From Candidatus Stoquefichus sp. SB1 (lineage in GTDB: Bacteria > Bacillota_I > Bacilli_A > Erysipelotrichales > Coprobacillaceae), in NCBI RefSeq assembly GCF_001244545.1, contig NZ_LN852696.1, positions 434,001 to 498,000 on the forward strand: DNA of 64,000 nt, read 5' to 3'. Below, in pieces: positions 1 through 8,352 of this stretch (within the stretch, counting starts at the first letter, position 1; the number at the start of each line of letters is the position of its first letter). Both the position numbers and the translations under genes were made by a program. A model generated the notes under the pieces. It worked only from the letters and a program-made list of their open reading frames with translations, was not told where the DNA came from and made no database searches.

Positions 1-1914
1 GCATCCAATAGAAAAACAAATGATGAATGGATTTATGTTGATCTAGTAGATACATATGATATTTCAAAGATTATCTTAGATTGGGAAGAAGCTTGTGGAA
101 AGGATTATGATTTGCAAGTTTCATTGGATGGTGAAATATGGACTACAATTACTGAAGTAAGAAATAATAGTGCTCCTAAGGATTCAAAACATAATGTGAG
201 AGAATATCTTTATGATCAAAATGTTTATGCGAGATATGTCAAAATGCAAGGGGTTAAACCAGCAGGAGATTATGGATATTCATTGTGGGAATTTGAAGTT
301 TATGGTGAATTGGTAAAACTTGAAGATGTAAATATTGCATTAAATAAGCCATCATTGGCGAGTAGTGAACGTACTAATCCAGTCACAGGATTTGTATTAG
401 AGTCAAAATATGCATTTGATGGAAGTACTGAAAATAAAGGAGATGTTTTTCAATCAAGATGGGTTTCAGCAACGAGAAAAGATAATCCAGATATCAATGT
501 GGATTCACAATATGTACAGGTTGATTTAGAGGATATATATAATATTTCTAAAGTTGTGTTGAATTGGGAAGCTGCTTGTGGTAAAGAATATAAACTTCAG
601 GTTTCTGATGATGGTCAAACGTGGGCTGATATCAGTCATGTTACTGATGGGAAAGCTGGTATTAAAGAATTCACATATGATAAGCCAGTTACTGGACGTT
701 ATGTAAGAATGTTAGGTATTGAACCAGTTGGTCAGTATGGATATTCACTATGGGAATTTGAGGTTTATGGTCTTACTCTTAAATCAGAATTAAAAGAATA
801 TTATGATCAAAATAAGAATATTGATGTTTCTAACTATACACCAAAAAGTGTAACTCTATATCATGATGCATTAGATCATGTTGTTGAAGTCTATAAGAAT
901 AAAGATGCAACATCTTCACAGATTCTTGATGCTAAACAACAACTGAAAGATGCTATTGATGGATTAACATTAAAGGCAGATAAAAAAGCTCTTGAAAATA
1001 TCATTAGTAAAGCTAATGATATGTCTACTGATGTCTATACAGAAAAGACAGTGAAAGTCTTTAATGAAGCATTAAAAGAAGCAAAGAATGTTAATGCTGA
1101 TGAAAATGCATTACAAAAGCAAGTCACAACAGTAGTTTCAAAGTTACAAAAAGCTATTGATGGATTGGTGAAGAAAGCCAATAAAGATGAATTAAACAAT
1201 GAAATCAAAAAAGCAGAATCTATAGATAAGAATCAGTATAAAGAAGCAACAGTCAAAGACCTTGAAGCTGCATTAAAGAAGGCTAATGACATCAATGAAA
1301 ATGTCAATGTTTCACAAAGTGAAGTCGATAAAGCTGTGAAATCATTACAGGTGGCAATCAAGGGATTAGAGAAAAAAGATGATCCAGTGATTATAGTGCC
1401 AGATGAAGATAAGGTTATTATAGTACAAAATAACAATAATGATGTCACAATAAAAGGTCAGTTACCAAAAGATATTGAATTGAGAACTGAGGTGTTAGGT
1501 GACAAACAAGTTAAAGAATTGATTAAAAAAATTGATAAACAAAATTCAGAATTCTTAGAAGCTGCAAAAATAGAAAGAATCTATGACATGAAATTGCTGT
1601 TAAATGAGGAAATCTATAGAATTGGAAAAGAAGTAGAGGTATCATTGGTTATTGATGAAAGTATGAAGGATAAAAAACTAGGAATCATCTATATAGATGA
1701 ACTAGGAAACATAACAAATATACCGTCAAGAACAGAAGGAAATAGAATAATCTTTGCAGCTGAACATTTCTCAGCATATGCAATTGTATCATATATAGAA
1801 GAAAAACATCCTGCAACAGGAGATACAACATCTGCTGGAATTTATGTAGCAATGATGTTAGGAATGTTAGGGTTAGGATATATTTTATTGAAAAAGAAAA
1901 AAGAAAATTCTTAA
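1..1914 (+). CDS. Wall-anchored F5/8 type C (CBM32-like) surface protein, 5' end outside window
   Basis: The reading frame is open from base 1, so the N-terminus and signal peptide lie upstream; 637 residues are visible. Nucleotides about 1-320 encode the end of one discoidin/F5-8C domain (WEEACGKDYDLQVS, then RYVKMQG and YGYSLWEFEVYG) and about 325-770 a second complete copy with the same landmarks. Three FIVAR-like helical repeats of about 65 residues, each ending in a variant of AIDGL or AIKGL, follow at about 785-1375. A module of unknown fold (1385-1790) precedes HPATGD at 1807-1824, a hydrophobic segment and a Lys-rich tail, the layout of a sortase substrate. These domains usually bind glycans and are often appended to secreted glycosidases, so the missing part may be an enzyme. 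HPATG deviates from LPXTG at the first residue. Family assignment is firm; the ligand is unknown. Confidence 0.85.
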   Translation, partial: ASNRKTNDEWIYVDLVDTYDISKIILDWEEACGKDYDLQVSLDGEIWTTITEVRNNSAPKDSKHNVREYLYDQNVYARYVKMQGVKPAGDYGYSLWEFEVYGELVKLEDVNIALNKPSLASSERTNPVTGFVLESKYAFDGSTENKGDVFQSRWVSATRKDNPDINVDSQYVQVDLEDIYNISKVVLNWEAACGKEYKLQVSDDGQTWADISHVTDGKAGIKEFTYDKPVTGRYVRMLGIEPVGQYGYSLWEFEVYGLTLKSELKEYYDQNKNIDVSNYTPKSVTLYHDALDHVVEVYKNKDATSSQILDAKQQLKDAIDGLTLKADKKALENIISKANDMSTDVYTEKTVKVFNEALKEAKNVNADENALQKQVTTVVSKLQKAIDGLVKKANKDELNNEIKKAESIDKNQYKEATVKDLEAALKKANDINENVNVSQSEVDKAVKSLQVAIKGLEKKDDPVIIVPDEDKVIIVQNNNNDVTIKGQLPKDIELRTEVLGDKQVKELIKKIDKQNSEFLEAAKIERIYDMKLLLNEEIYRIGKEVEVSLVIDESMKDKKLGIIYIDELGNITNIPSRTEGNRIIFAAEHFSAYAIVSYIEEKHPATGDTTSAGIYVAMMLGMLGLGYILLKKKKENS

Positions 1915-1957
1915 TATATGATCTATGATTGAGTTTTGACAAACTAAATTAGAAAGA

Positions 1958-1998
1958 AGATTTATTATTATGAGATAATTAATAATAAATCTTTTTTA
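1958..1998 (+). terminator. Intrinsic terminator after the surface protein
   Basis: A perfect 13-bp AT-rich stem (AGATTTATTATTA at 1958-1970 with its complement at 1980-1992) has a 9-nt loop and runs into a T tract. Confidence 0.8.
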
Positions 1999-2029
1999 AT
2001 TATATTCTTTTGTTTTTGATAGTGATTGA

Positions 2030-2528
2030 ATGTCCAAAGAAGTGATAGAGAAAAGATAGATGATATCTTGAAATATAATCAACAATTTGTAGGAAATAAA
2101 CAATATAAACCTTATGAAACAAATAAATATCCAGATAAAAACTAGCAATTGTTACCAGAAACACTAGGTATTAAAAATGCTGGTGGAGTGATTTCTCATC
2201 CATTTGGGAGTGCAGTAAGAAGTCTTCTTATTGCTATATATGAATTAGGCGTAGAGGAGATTTTTGTTGTCGGTCATACGGATTGTGGAGTTCAACATAT
2301 AGATAGTCAAGATGCAAGAAAGAGGTGTGTTTACACACTGCATTGAGACTATGAAATATTGTGGAATTGATTTTGAACAATGGGTTATCTGGTTTTGAAA
2401 GTGTGGAGGAATCAGTCCAACAAAGTGTACAATTATTACAAGAACATCCACTTATTCCTCAGGATGTAAAAATCTATGGATTTGTTATGGATTCTGTGAC
2501 AGGTGAATTGAAGAAGTTAAATATCTAG
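2030..2528 (+). pseudogene. Beta-carbonic anhydrase pseudogene
   Basis: Pieces of a beta-class carbonic anhydrase can be read in three frames. An opening ATG at 2030 shifts frame near 2055 into DDILKYNQQFVGNKQYKPYETNKYPDK, which stops at a TAG near 2146. LLPETLGIKNAGGVISHPFG and EEIFVVGHTDCGVQHIDS follow, then a shift near 2317 to ERGVFTHCIETMKYCGIDFEQW, and another near 2375 to LSGFESVEESVQQSV through VMDSVTGELKKLNI and TAG at 2526. The segment that should carry the first zinc ligand (C-x-D-x-R, between PDK and the LLPETLG segment) is deleted. The second zinc motif HTDCG survives. With at least three frame disruptions and a lost metal ligand, no functional enzyme is expected. The shortest intact piece (2149-2346) should not be annotated as a gene. 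Normally this enzyme interconverts CO2 and bicarbonate. Confidence 0.85.
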
Positions 2529-2554
2529 AATGGTCATATATAGTAATCATTTTT

Positions 2555-2574
2555 TAGTGCAAAAATTTCCACTA
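2555..2574 (+). promoter_or_regulatory. Possible activator site upstream of the EIIC-GH4-SIS operon
   Basis: An inverted repeat TAGTG (2555-2559) / CACTA (2570-2574) lies about 100 bp before the EIIC start. The only downstream promoter elements I see are poor (TTTCAA at 2586-2591, TACATT at 2611-2616, spacer 19), as expected if an activator such as the PRD regulator at 6352 is needed. This is a weak inference from one short repeat. Confidence 0.3.
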
Positions 2575-2675
2575 GGTAGAAGTAATTTCAACTATTCATA
2601 TAAAAGCGAATACATTGTATGATGAGAGTGTACAAAGAAAGAGATCTCAAAAAACAAAAAGGAAGGAAAGAAATT

Positions 2676-3914
2676 ATGAATAAAATATTAAATTTTGTTG
2701 AAGAAAAATTAGCCCCACCTTTAAATAAGATGGCAAATCAACACCATTTAAATGCTGTTAAAAATGGAATGATGGTTACTGTCCCATTAACGATTATTGG
2801 AAGTATATTTTTGCTTATTCCCAATATCCCAATTGATTTTATTAAATCATTTTTTGAACCTTATGCGGCCATGATTACAACAGTTAATAGTGTCACGATT
2901 GGTATTGTTGGTTTAGTTGGAGCTGCTAGTGTTGCTTATTATTTTGCTGAAGGATATACTGATATTAGAATAGATGCACTAATCACTGCAATTGTTTCTG
3001 TTGCTGCATTTCTTTTGATTACTATGACTGAAGAATTTGGTATTAATACAGAATTATTTGGAACAAAAGGATTATTCACAGCTATTATTGTTGCTTTACT
3101 GACAGGAACAATTATGCATTTTTTCCAAAAGAGAGATCTTGTTATCCATTTTCCTGATACAGTACCACCACTTGTATCAAAATCATTTATGTCTTTAATT
3201 CCTGCTTTAGTTGTTTTAACATTAGTTTGGATTATAAGAGTGATTTTAGGTCTAGATGTAAACCAAATTTTAATGAATTGTTTTTCACCTTTTGTCTTTG
3301 CTTTGAACACTTTACCTGGATTCTTGGTTTTCATGTTTATTCGCTCTATGCTCTGGAGTGTGGGAATTCATGGAGGAGCAGTTCTTGCAGTTGCTGATCC
3401 GTTCTTCTTAACGATGTTTGGGGCAAACGCTGCTGCTTATGCTGCTGGAACATTACCACCATATATTACTGCTAGCGGATTTACAATGTTTGTTTTCTTA
3501 GGTGGTGGAGGAGCAACTTTGCCATTGGTTATAATGATGATCCGTTCTAAAGAAAAAGGTTTTAGTACATTAGGAAAATTATGTTTACCAGCTAGTTTAT
3601 TTGAAATTAATGAACCCGTTGTTTTTGGTGTGCCACTCGTTATGAATCCATATATGATGATTCCTTATACATTAACAACATTAACTTTATCTGCTGGAAC
3701 TTATTTATTGATGATGTTTAATATAATTGGAAGACCTGTTGCCAATATACCATGGACAATTCCCCCAATCTTTTCACATTATTTAGTAACTGGTGGAAAT
3801 ATTCCAGCAGTTATATGGGGTGTGTTATCACTGATCATTGCAGGATGCATTTATTATCCATTCTTTAAAGCAATGGAAAGACAACGTTTGTCTAGTAAAA
3901 AACAGGAAGCATAA
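2676..3914 (+). CDS. PTS lactose/cellobiose-family transporter subunit IIC
   Basis: A 412-residue polytopic membrane protein of the EIIC lactose/cellobiose (CelB/LicC) family. It starts MNKILNFVEEKLAPPLNKMA and continues with the family's NGMMVTVPLTIIGSIFLL segment; later landmarks are WSVGIHGG, FEINEPVVFGVP and the PWTIPP segment near the C-terminus. It would carry a beta-glucoside-type disaccharide across the membrane during phosphorylation. The ATG at 2676 was chosen because GGAAGGAAAG sits just upstream; the frame is open for 19 more codons but with no RBS. It heads an operon with the GH4 enzyme (21 bp downstream) and the SIS protein. No EIIA or EIIB is encoded nearby, so those must come from elsewhere in the genome. 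Sugar specificity cannot be read from sequence. Confidence 0.9.
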   Translation: MNKILNFVEEKLAPPLNKMANQHHLNAVKNGMMVTVPLTIIGSIFLLIPNIPIDFIKSFFEPYAAMITTVNSVTIGIVGLVGAASVAYYFAEGYTDIRIDALITAIVSVAAFLLITMTEEFGINTELFGTKGLFTAIIVALLTGTIMHFFQKRDLVIHFPDTVPPLVSKSFMSLIPALVVLTLVWIIRVILGLDVNQILMNCFSPFVFALNTLPGFLVFMFIRSMLWSVGIHGGAVLAVADPFFLTMFGANAAAYAAGTLPPYITASGFTMFVFLGGGGATLPLVIMMIRSKEKGFSTLGKLCLPASLFEINEPVVFGVPLVMNPYMMIPYTLTTLTLSAGTYLLMMFNIIGRPVANIPWTIPPIFSHYLVTGGNIPAVIWGVLSLIIAGCIYYPFFKAMERQRLSSKKQEA

Positions 3915-3935
3915 AAAATGAAAGAGGTATGAGTT

Positions 3936-5213
3936 ATGAATAAAAACTTAAAAATTGCAATAGTAGGGGCTGGGAGTTCCTACACACCAGAATTAATTGA
4001 AGGATTATCTGAACATAGAGAAACATTACCTGTTAAAGAAATTGTTTTATTAGATGTTAATGAACAAAGACTTCAAATTATGGAGGGGTTCGTTAAACGC
4101 TATATTCAACACTTGAATTATGATGTTAAGGTTTGGAGTACAACATCAAGAGAAGAAGCATTTACAGGGGCTGATTTTGTATCTACACAAATTCGTGTGG
4201 GTGGAAATAAAGCAAGAATCAATGATGAAAAAATCCCTTTAAAATATGGTCTCATTGGTCAAGAAACAACAGGGGTTGGAGGAATGTTTAATGCTTTCCG
4301 TGTCATTCCTGTTATGATTGAAATTGCAAAGGATGTAGAAAAATATTGTCCAGATGCATGGATTATCAATTATTCAAATCCAACTGGATTAGTCACAGAA
4401 GCTTTGAATAAAGTTTGTCATGTTAAAGTTGCAGGATTATGTGCTGGTGGTATGAGACCAAGATGGTGGGCAGCAGAAGCATTAGATGTCCCTGAAGAAA
4501 AGATTTATTATGATTATTTAGGATTAAATCATATGAATTTCTCATATCATATGACAATCGATGGAAGACCAATAACTGATGAAGAATTTAGCAAAGTCAT
4601 AAAAAAATGTACTACAGTTTCTCAAGATTGGATGGAAACATTACACTTGATCCCAAGTCAATATACACAATATTACTTCCATACTAAAGAAAGGGTTCAA
4701 CAATTAAAAGAACAAGATAAAACAAGAGGCGAAGCTATTCTTGAATTAGAAAAACAAATCTTTAGAGAATACGCAGATGAATCAAATTATGAAAAACCAA
4801 AGACATTGGCAAAACGCGGTGGTGGCGGTTATTCTAAAGTCGCTATTGGTGTTATGGATGCAATATATAATGATACGGGGAAATGGATGGTTATTAATGT
4901 CGCAAATAATGGAACAGTACGTTTCTTAGATGACGATGCCGTTATTGAAACAGCATGTTATGTAAGTAAAAATGGTATGCAGCCACTAACAATTGCTAAT
5001 TATCCTAAATCAGTTGTTGGATTAATTAGTGCAGTCAAAACCTATGAATCATTGGCAGTAGAAGCGGCTATAACAGGAAATAAGGATATAGCTTTAGAAG
5101 CACTTGTTGCTCATCCGTTGGTGAGAGATTATGATATAGCAAAACCATTATTAGAGGAGATGCTGGAAGCTCATAAAGCTTACCTTCCACAATTCTATAA
5201 AAATGGAAAATAA
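3936..5213 (+). CDS. GH4 family 6-phospho-glycosidase (6-phospho-beta-glucosidase-like)
   Basis: A 425-residue GH4 enzyme, the family that opens phosphorylated glycosides through NAD+-dependent oxidation/elimination with a divalent metal. The N-terminal Rossmann motif is AIVGAGSSYTPELIEGL (residues 8-24); QIRVGGN lies near 85-91 and NYSNPTG at 145-151. Predicted metal ligands are Cys169 in GLCAGG and His199 in LGLNHMNF. The usual GLCN-type motif after the Cys is replaced by AGGMRPRWW, which may signal an unusual substrate. GAGGTATGAGTT precedes the ATG at 3936. The next gene begins before this one stops. Together with the upstream EIIC it should hydrolyse the phosphorylated disaccharide after import. 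Family is firm; beta-glucoside versus amino-sugar substrate is open. Confidence 0.88.
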   Translation: MNKNLKIAIVGAGSSYTPELIEGLSEHRETLPVKEIVLLDVNEQRLQIMEGFVKRYIQHLNYDVKVWSTTSREEAFTGADFVSTQIRVGGNKARINDEKIPLKYGLIGQETTGVGGMFNAFRVIPVMIEIAKDVEKYCPDAWIINYSNPTGLVTEALNKVCHVKVAGLCAGGMRPRWWAAEALDVPEEKIYYDYLGLNHMNFSYHMTIDGRPITDEEFSKVIKKCTTVSQDWMETLHLIPSQYTQYYFHTKERVQQLKEQDKTRGEAILELEKQIFREYADESNYEKPKTLAKRGGGGYSKVAIGVMDAIYNDTGKWMVINVANNGTVRFLDDDAVIETACYVSKNGMQPLTIANYPKSVVGLISAVKTYESLAVEAAITGNKDIALEALVAHPLVRDYDIAKPLLEEMLEAHKAYLPQFYKNGK

Positions 5214-6249
5214 AATGTGGACATACATTGATGAACAAAAAGATGTTTTATTAAACATTCTTGATCAGGAAGAAAAGACATTGTCTTCTCTTCCTAAAGA
5301 GTTCATCAATAAAAAGGAAATCATAATCACAGCATCAGGATCATCACTCAATGCAGCAATGCTTGTCAAAGCAATGTTAGAAAGAAAAATGGAATGTATA
5401 ATTCACGTAGAAACACCATTTCAATTAAGATATTACTCACCACTTTTACTTTCCTATAACGAAAACAAACTACTTATAGCTTTATCACAAACTGGAAAGA
5501 GTACTGGAACATTAGAATGTCTTACATTAGCAAAAGAAAATCATATTCCGACTATTGCAATGACTGCTGATGATAAAAGTCCAATTGCAAGCTGCGCTGA
5601 TACACATATAAATATATTATGTGGTGAAGAATTAGTAGGACCAAAAACGAAAGGATTTACTGCTACTGTTATCACTCTTCAGTTAGTATTGATGAAACTC
5701 TCCCTGTTATCATCACATCAAGTTATTGAAGAATATCGTCAAAGTATAAATGAACTCCCTCAAAATATTCAAGATTCTAAAAAATGGTGTGAAGGACATA
5801 AAGAGTGGGCGAAAGCTAAAGCGATGAGTATTGTTGGATTTGGTGTTCATTATCCAACAGCACGAGAAGGAACCTTAAAGATTTTAGAAACAATGCAAAT
5901 TCCTATTATGAATTTTGATATGGAAGAATTTATGCATGGGCCACATCGTACAATTGTAGAAGATTCATATTTAATCATGATAGATACCAAAGGTGCTGGA
6001 CAAACATTAATGCATAATTTAATAGATTTTTCTAAAACCAAAACAGATTACTACCTTATTATTTCTACAATGAGAGATGAAAATCAACAAACAATTCATG
6101 TTGGTGATTATCCTATGACTTCATCTTGGTTAAATATTGTAGTTATCTTTCAAGTGTTATGTACATATTTTCCTGAAATCAATGGTATGAATTCATCCGA
6201 TCCGATTTATGGAGATTTTGCGACAACTGTTGGTACACGTATCGCCTAA
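5203..6249 (+). CDS. Double-SIS-domain sugar-phosphate isomerase/deglycase (GlmS-C, FrlB or AgaS-like)
   Basis: A 348-residue protein with two sugar isomerase (SIS) domains. The first (about 35-160) has ITASGSSLNAA and ALSQTGKSTGTLECL; the second (about 195-340) has VGFGVHYPTAREGTLKILE and EFMHGPHRTIVED, the Glu-x-x-His-Gly arrangement of the GlmS isomerase half. There is no glutaminase domain, so it is not GlmS. Relatives include fructosamine-6-phosphate deglycases (FrlB) and amino-sugar deaminases (AgaS). It overlaps the GH4 gene by 11 bp (ATG 5203, stop of GH4 5211-5213), implying translational coupling; ATG 5215 is an alternative start. The context suggests that the imported compound carries an amino group: GH4 cleaves it and this enzyme removes or isomerises the amine-bearing phospho-sugar. 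The substrate is inferred only. Confidence 0.8.
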   Translation: MENKMWTYIDEQKDVLLNILDQEEKTLSSLPKEFINKKEIIITASGSSLNAAMLVKAMLERKMECIIHVETPFQLRYYSPLLLSYNENKLLIALSQTGKSTGTLECLTLAKENHIPTIAMTADDKSPIASCADTHINILCGEELVGPKTKGFTATVITLQLVLMKLSLLSSHQVIEEYRQSINELPQNIQDSKKWCEGHKEWAKAKAMSIVGFGVHYPTAREGTLKILETMQIPIMNFDMEEFMHGPHRTIVEDSYLIMIDTKGAGQTLMHNLIDFSKTKTDYYLIISTMRDENQQTIHVGDYPMTSSWLNIVVIFQVLCTYFPEINGMNSSDPIYGDFATTVGTRIA

Positions 6250-6277
6250 ATCAGTTCATCAGAACTGATTTCTTTTG
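6248..6277 (+). terminator. Intrinsic terminator of the EIIC-GH4-SIS operon
   Basis: AAATCAGTTC (6248-6257) pairs with GAACTGATTT (6262-6271) around a 4-nt loop, followed by CTTTT. The stem begins inside the stop codon. Confidence 0.8.
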
Positions 6278-6291
6278 CTTATGATAAAACT

Positions 6292-6320
6292 TTTACTTTT
6301 GTTTTGAATCACATTATAAT
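6292..6320 (+). promoter_or_regulatory. Promoter of the PRD regulator
   Basis: TTTACT (6292-6297), a 17-bp spacer and TATAAT (6315-6320) precede the regulator gene by about 30 bp. Confidence 0.65.
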
Positions 6321-6351
6321 ATAGAAAAGCTTAAAGAAAGGAGAGGAATAT

Positions 6352-8181
6352 ATGAACAGTCAAATGACAAAGAGGCAGCAACGTATTTTATTATTATTTT
6401 TAGAGACATCTGAATATCTTACAAGTCAAAAGTTATCTTCATTATTGAATGTGAGTACGAAAACAATTCAAACAGAAATCAAAGTCCTTAATGAAATAAT
6501 TCATGAATTTGCTTGTATTCAATCTATTCCTTCAAAGGGTTATCAGTTAAAAATCACAAATTATGAATTATTAGAAATATTTAAACAAACATTTCAGAAT
6601 GAATGGAGTGAATTTGTTCCTTCTAATCCTTTAGAAAGAGCTTATTATATTTTGGGATTGATGTTAAAAAGTCAAGATTTTATTAAGATAGATGATTTAT
6701 CTGAATTGTTATTTATAGATCGAACATCTGTTAGTCGTAGTATGAAGATTATGCGTGAATGTCTAGAAAGATATGGCTTAGAAATAATTCAAAGAAATGG
6801 AAAAGGATTAAAAATCATTGGCGATGAATTTAGATATAGACAATGTATGGCAGAGTATATTTATCATAAACCTGATATGTTGGTGACTAAGATTGGTAAG
6901 AATCAAAAATTTATGGATGATTTAAAAGAACTTATTTTTAATGATGGAATTACCATGCCAGAACGTGTTTTTCATAATTTTGTCATTCATATTCAAGTTC
7001 AATTGGATAGAATTGATAATCATTGTTTAATTGATTTTCAACAAGATGAAGTTGATATGATAGAAAATGAGTATGAGTTTTTGGTAGCTAAAGATGTGGC
7101 TAAATTAATTCAGAAGTATTTTGGGATAGAACTAAATGCACAAGAAAAAGATTATTTAGCTATACATATCATTGGAAAAAAGAATAATTCTACAAGTGCT
7201 ATTGAAAGCTGTATAAATAATCAGTTAAAGAAAGAAATAAATGACATTGTACAAAATATGTTTGATCATATAACTGATATTTTCGATATTGATTTAAGTG
7301 CAGATATGTATTTAAGAAAAGCAATAGGGATACATATTTGTCCTATGGAAAATCGTTTGAAATTTAATACTTATCTTAGGAATCCATTAATTGATTTTAT
7401 TAAAGAAAAATATTTATTTGCTTATATGATGAGTATAGAAGCATGGAAAGCTATTGCTTTAAATGAATGTTATGTTAATGTCGAGGATGAAATAGGGTAT
7501 ATTGCTATTCATTTTCAATATGCATTAGAACGGAGAAAAAGGAACATTTCTAAGAAAAGAGTTTTGTTGGTTAATGATTATAGTGTTGCAACTAGTGAAT
7601 TGCTTAGTTTTTCTATTTTAAAAACATATCGTGATTTATTGGTTATTGAAAATACAATTTCTGTTAGTGAGTTGAGTAATTATAATTTATCAGATTATGA
7701 TTGTCTTATTACAACTGTGCCTATCATGCCACAAATGATTATTCCAGTTATTAGAGTGAATCCTATTAGTACAGAAAAAGATTTAGAAGCATTAAAAATC
7801 TATTTTCAACATGATATTCAGTATTCATTGAAAGATTTTATAAGTGCTAAAGATATACATTTTATTCATATTCAATCAAGAGAAGAAGTTTATCAAATTA
7901 TATCTCATCATAATATCTCTGAGATAGAACTTTCTAATCAAATTATCATTCTTTATCTGAGGGATAGGAATCAAAGTCATATGGCAGTTTATTTATTAAA
8001 AAAGGCTATTTTATGGAAAAATAAATTTGTAAAAGTCATTATTGTTTTCTATATTCATAATCATAGTGAGGAAATGGTAGAGTGTTTACAAAGGTTTCTA
8101 TCATATCAGAAAAATGTAGATTCATTAGTTCAAATGTATGATAATCAAGATGCCTATCAATATATTAGTAATCTAGATTAG
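6352..8181 (+). CDS. PRD-containing transcriptional activator (BglG/LicR family)
   Basis: A 609-residue PTS-controlled regulator. Domains in order: DeoR-type HTH (about 8-60, RQQRILLLFLETSEYLTSQK), a second winged-helix/Mga-like region (about 75-160), PRD1 (about 180-275), PRD2 (about 290-395), an EIIB-like domain (about 400-485) and an EIIA-like tail. The four PRD histidines are present (VIHIQVQLDR, LAIHIIG, GIHICPMENR, AIHFQYALERR). The EIIB-like loop reads VNDYSVATS, so the phospho-cysteine is missing, and I see no convincing EIIA histidine; phosphoryl control would act through the PRDs only. It follows the EIIC-GH4-SIS operon from its own promoter and most likely activates it. AAAGGAGAGG precedes the ATG. 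Family assignment is strong; its target is inferred from position. Confidence 0.87.
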   Translation: MNSQMTKRQQRILLLFLETSEYLTSQKLSSLLNVSTKTIQTEIKVLNEIIHEFACIQSIPSKGYQLKITNYELLEIFKQTFQNEWSEFVPSNPLERAYYILGLMLKSQDFIKIDDLSELLFIDRTSVSRSMKIMRECLERYGLEIIQRNGKGLKIIGDEFRYRQCMAEYIYHKPDMLVTKIGKNQKFMDDLKELIFNDGITMPERVFHNFVIHIQVQLDRIDNHCLIDFQQDEVDMIENEYEFLVAKDVAKLIQKYFGIELNAQEKDYLAIHIIGKKNNSTSAIESCINNQLKKEINDIVQNMFDHITDIFDIDLSADMYLRKAIGIHICPMENRLKFNTYLRNPLIDFIKEKYLFAYMMSIEAWKAIALNECYVNVEDEIGYIAIHFQYALERRKRNISKKRVLLVNDYSVATSELLSFSILKTYRDLLVIENTISVSELSNYNLSDYDCLITTVPIMPQMIIPVIRVNPISTEKDLEALKIYFQHDIQYSLKDFISAKDIHFIHIQSREEVYQIISHHNISEIELSNQIIILYLRDRNQSHMAVYLLKKAILWKNKFVKVIIVFYIHNHSEEMVECLQRFLSYQKNVDSLVQMYDNQDAYQYISNLD

Positions 8182-8284
8182 ACAGTTTTTAGATAATATA
8201 ATGGATATAATGCTACATAAAAAAAGATAAGGCATCGTTTGAATAGCGTTGTTGTAAGTTATATATAGCATAGAAACGAGAATA

Positions 8285-8320
8285 CAAAAACATGGGATAT
8301 TGAAGATACCCATGTTTTTT
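8285..8320. terminator. Bidirectional terminator between the PRD regulator and gltX
   Basis: AAAAACATGGGATAT pairs with ATACCCATGTTTTTT (one bulged base), with A and T runs on both sides, placed between two convergent genes. Confidence 0.75.
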
Positions 8321-8352
8321 CAATACGAAATATTATAAATATATTTCATTTA

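Noticed and set aside
2149-2346. Short carbonic-anhydrase-like frame as an independent gene
   Set aside because: It is the middle of a broken gene whose flanking parts continue in other frames, and it has no RBS of its own.
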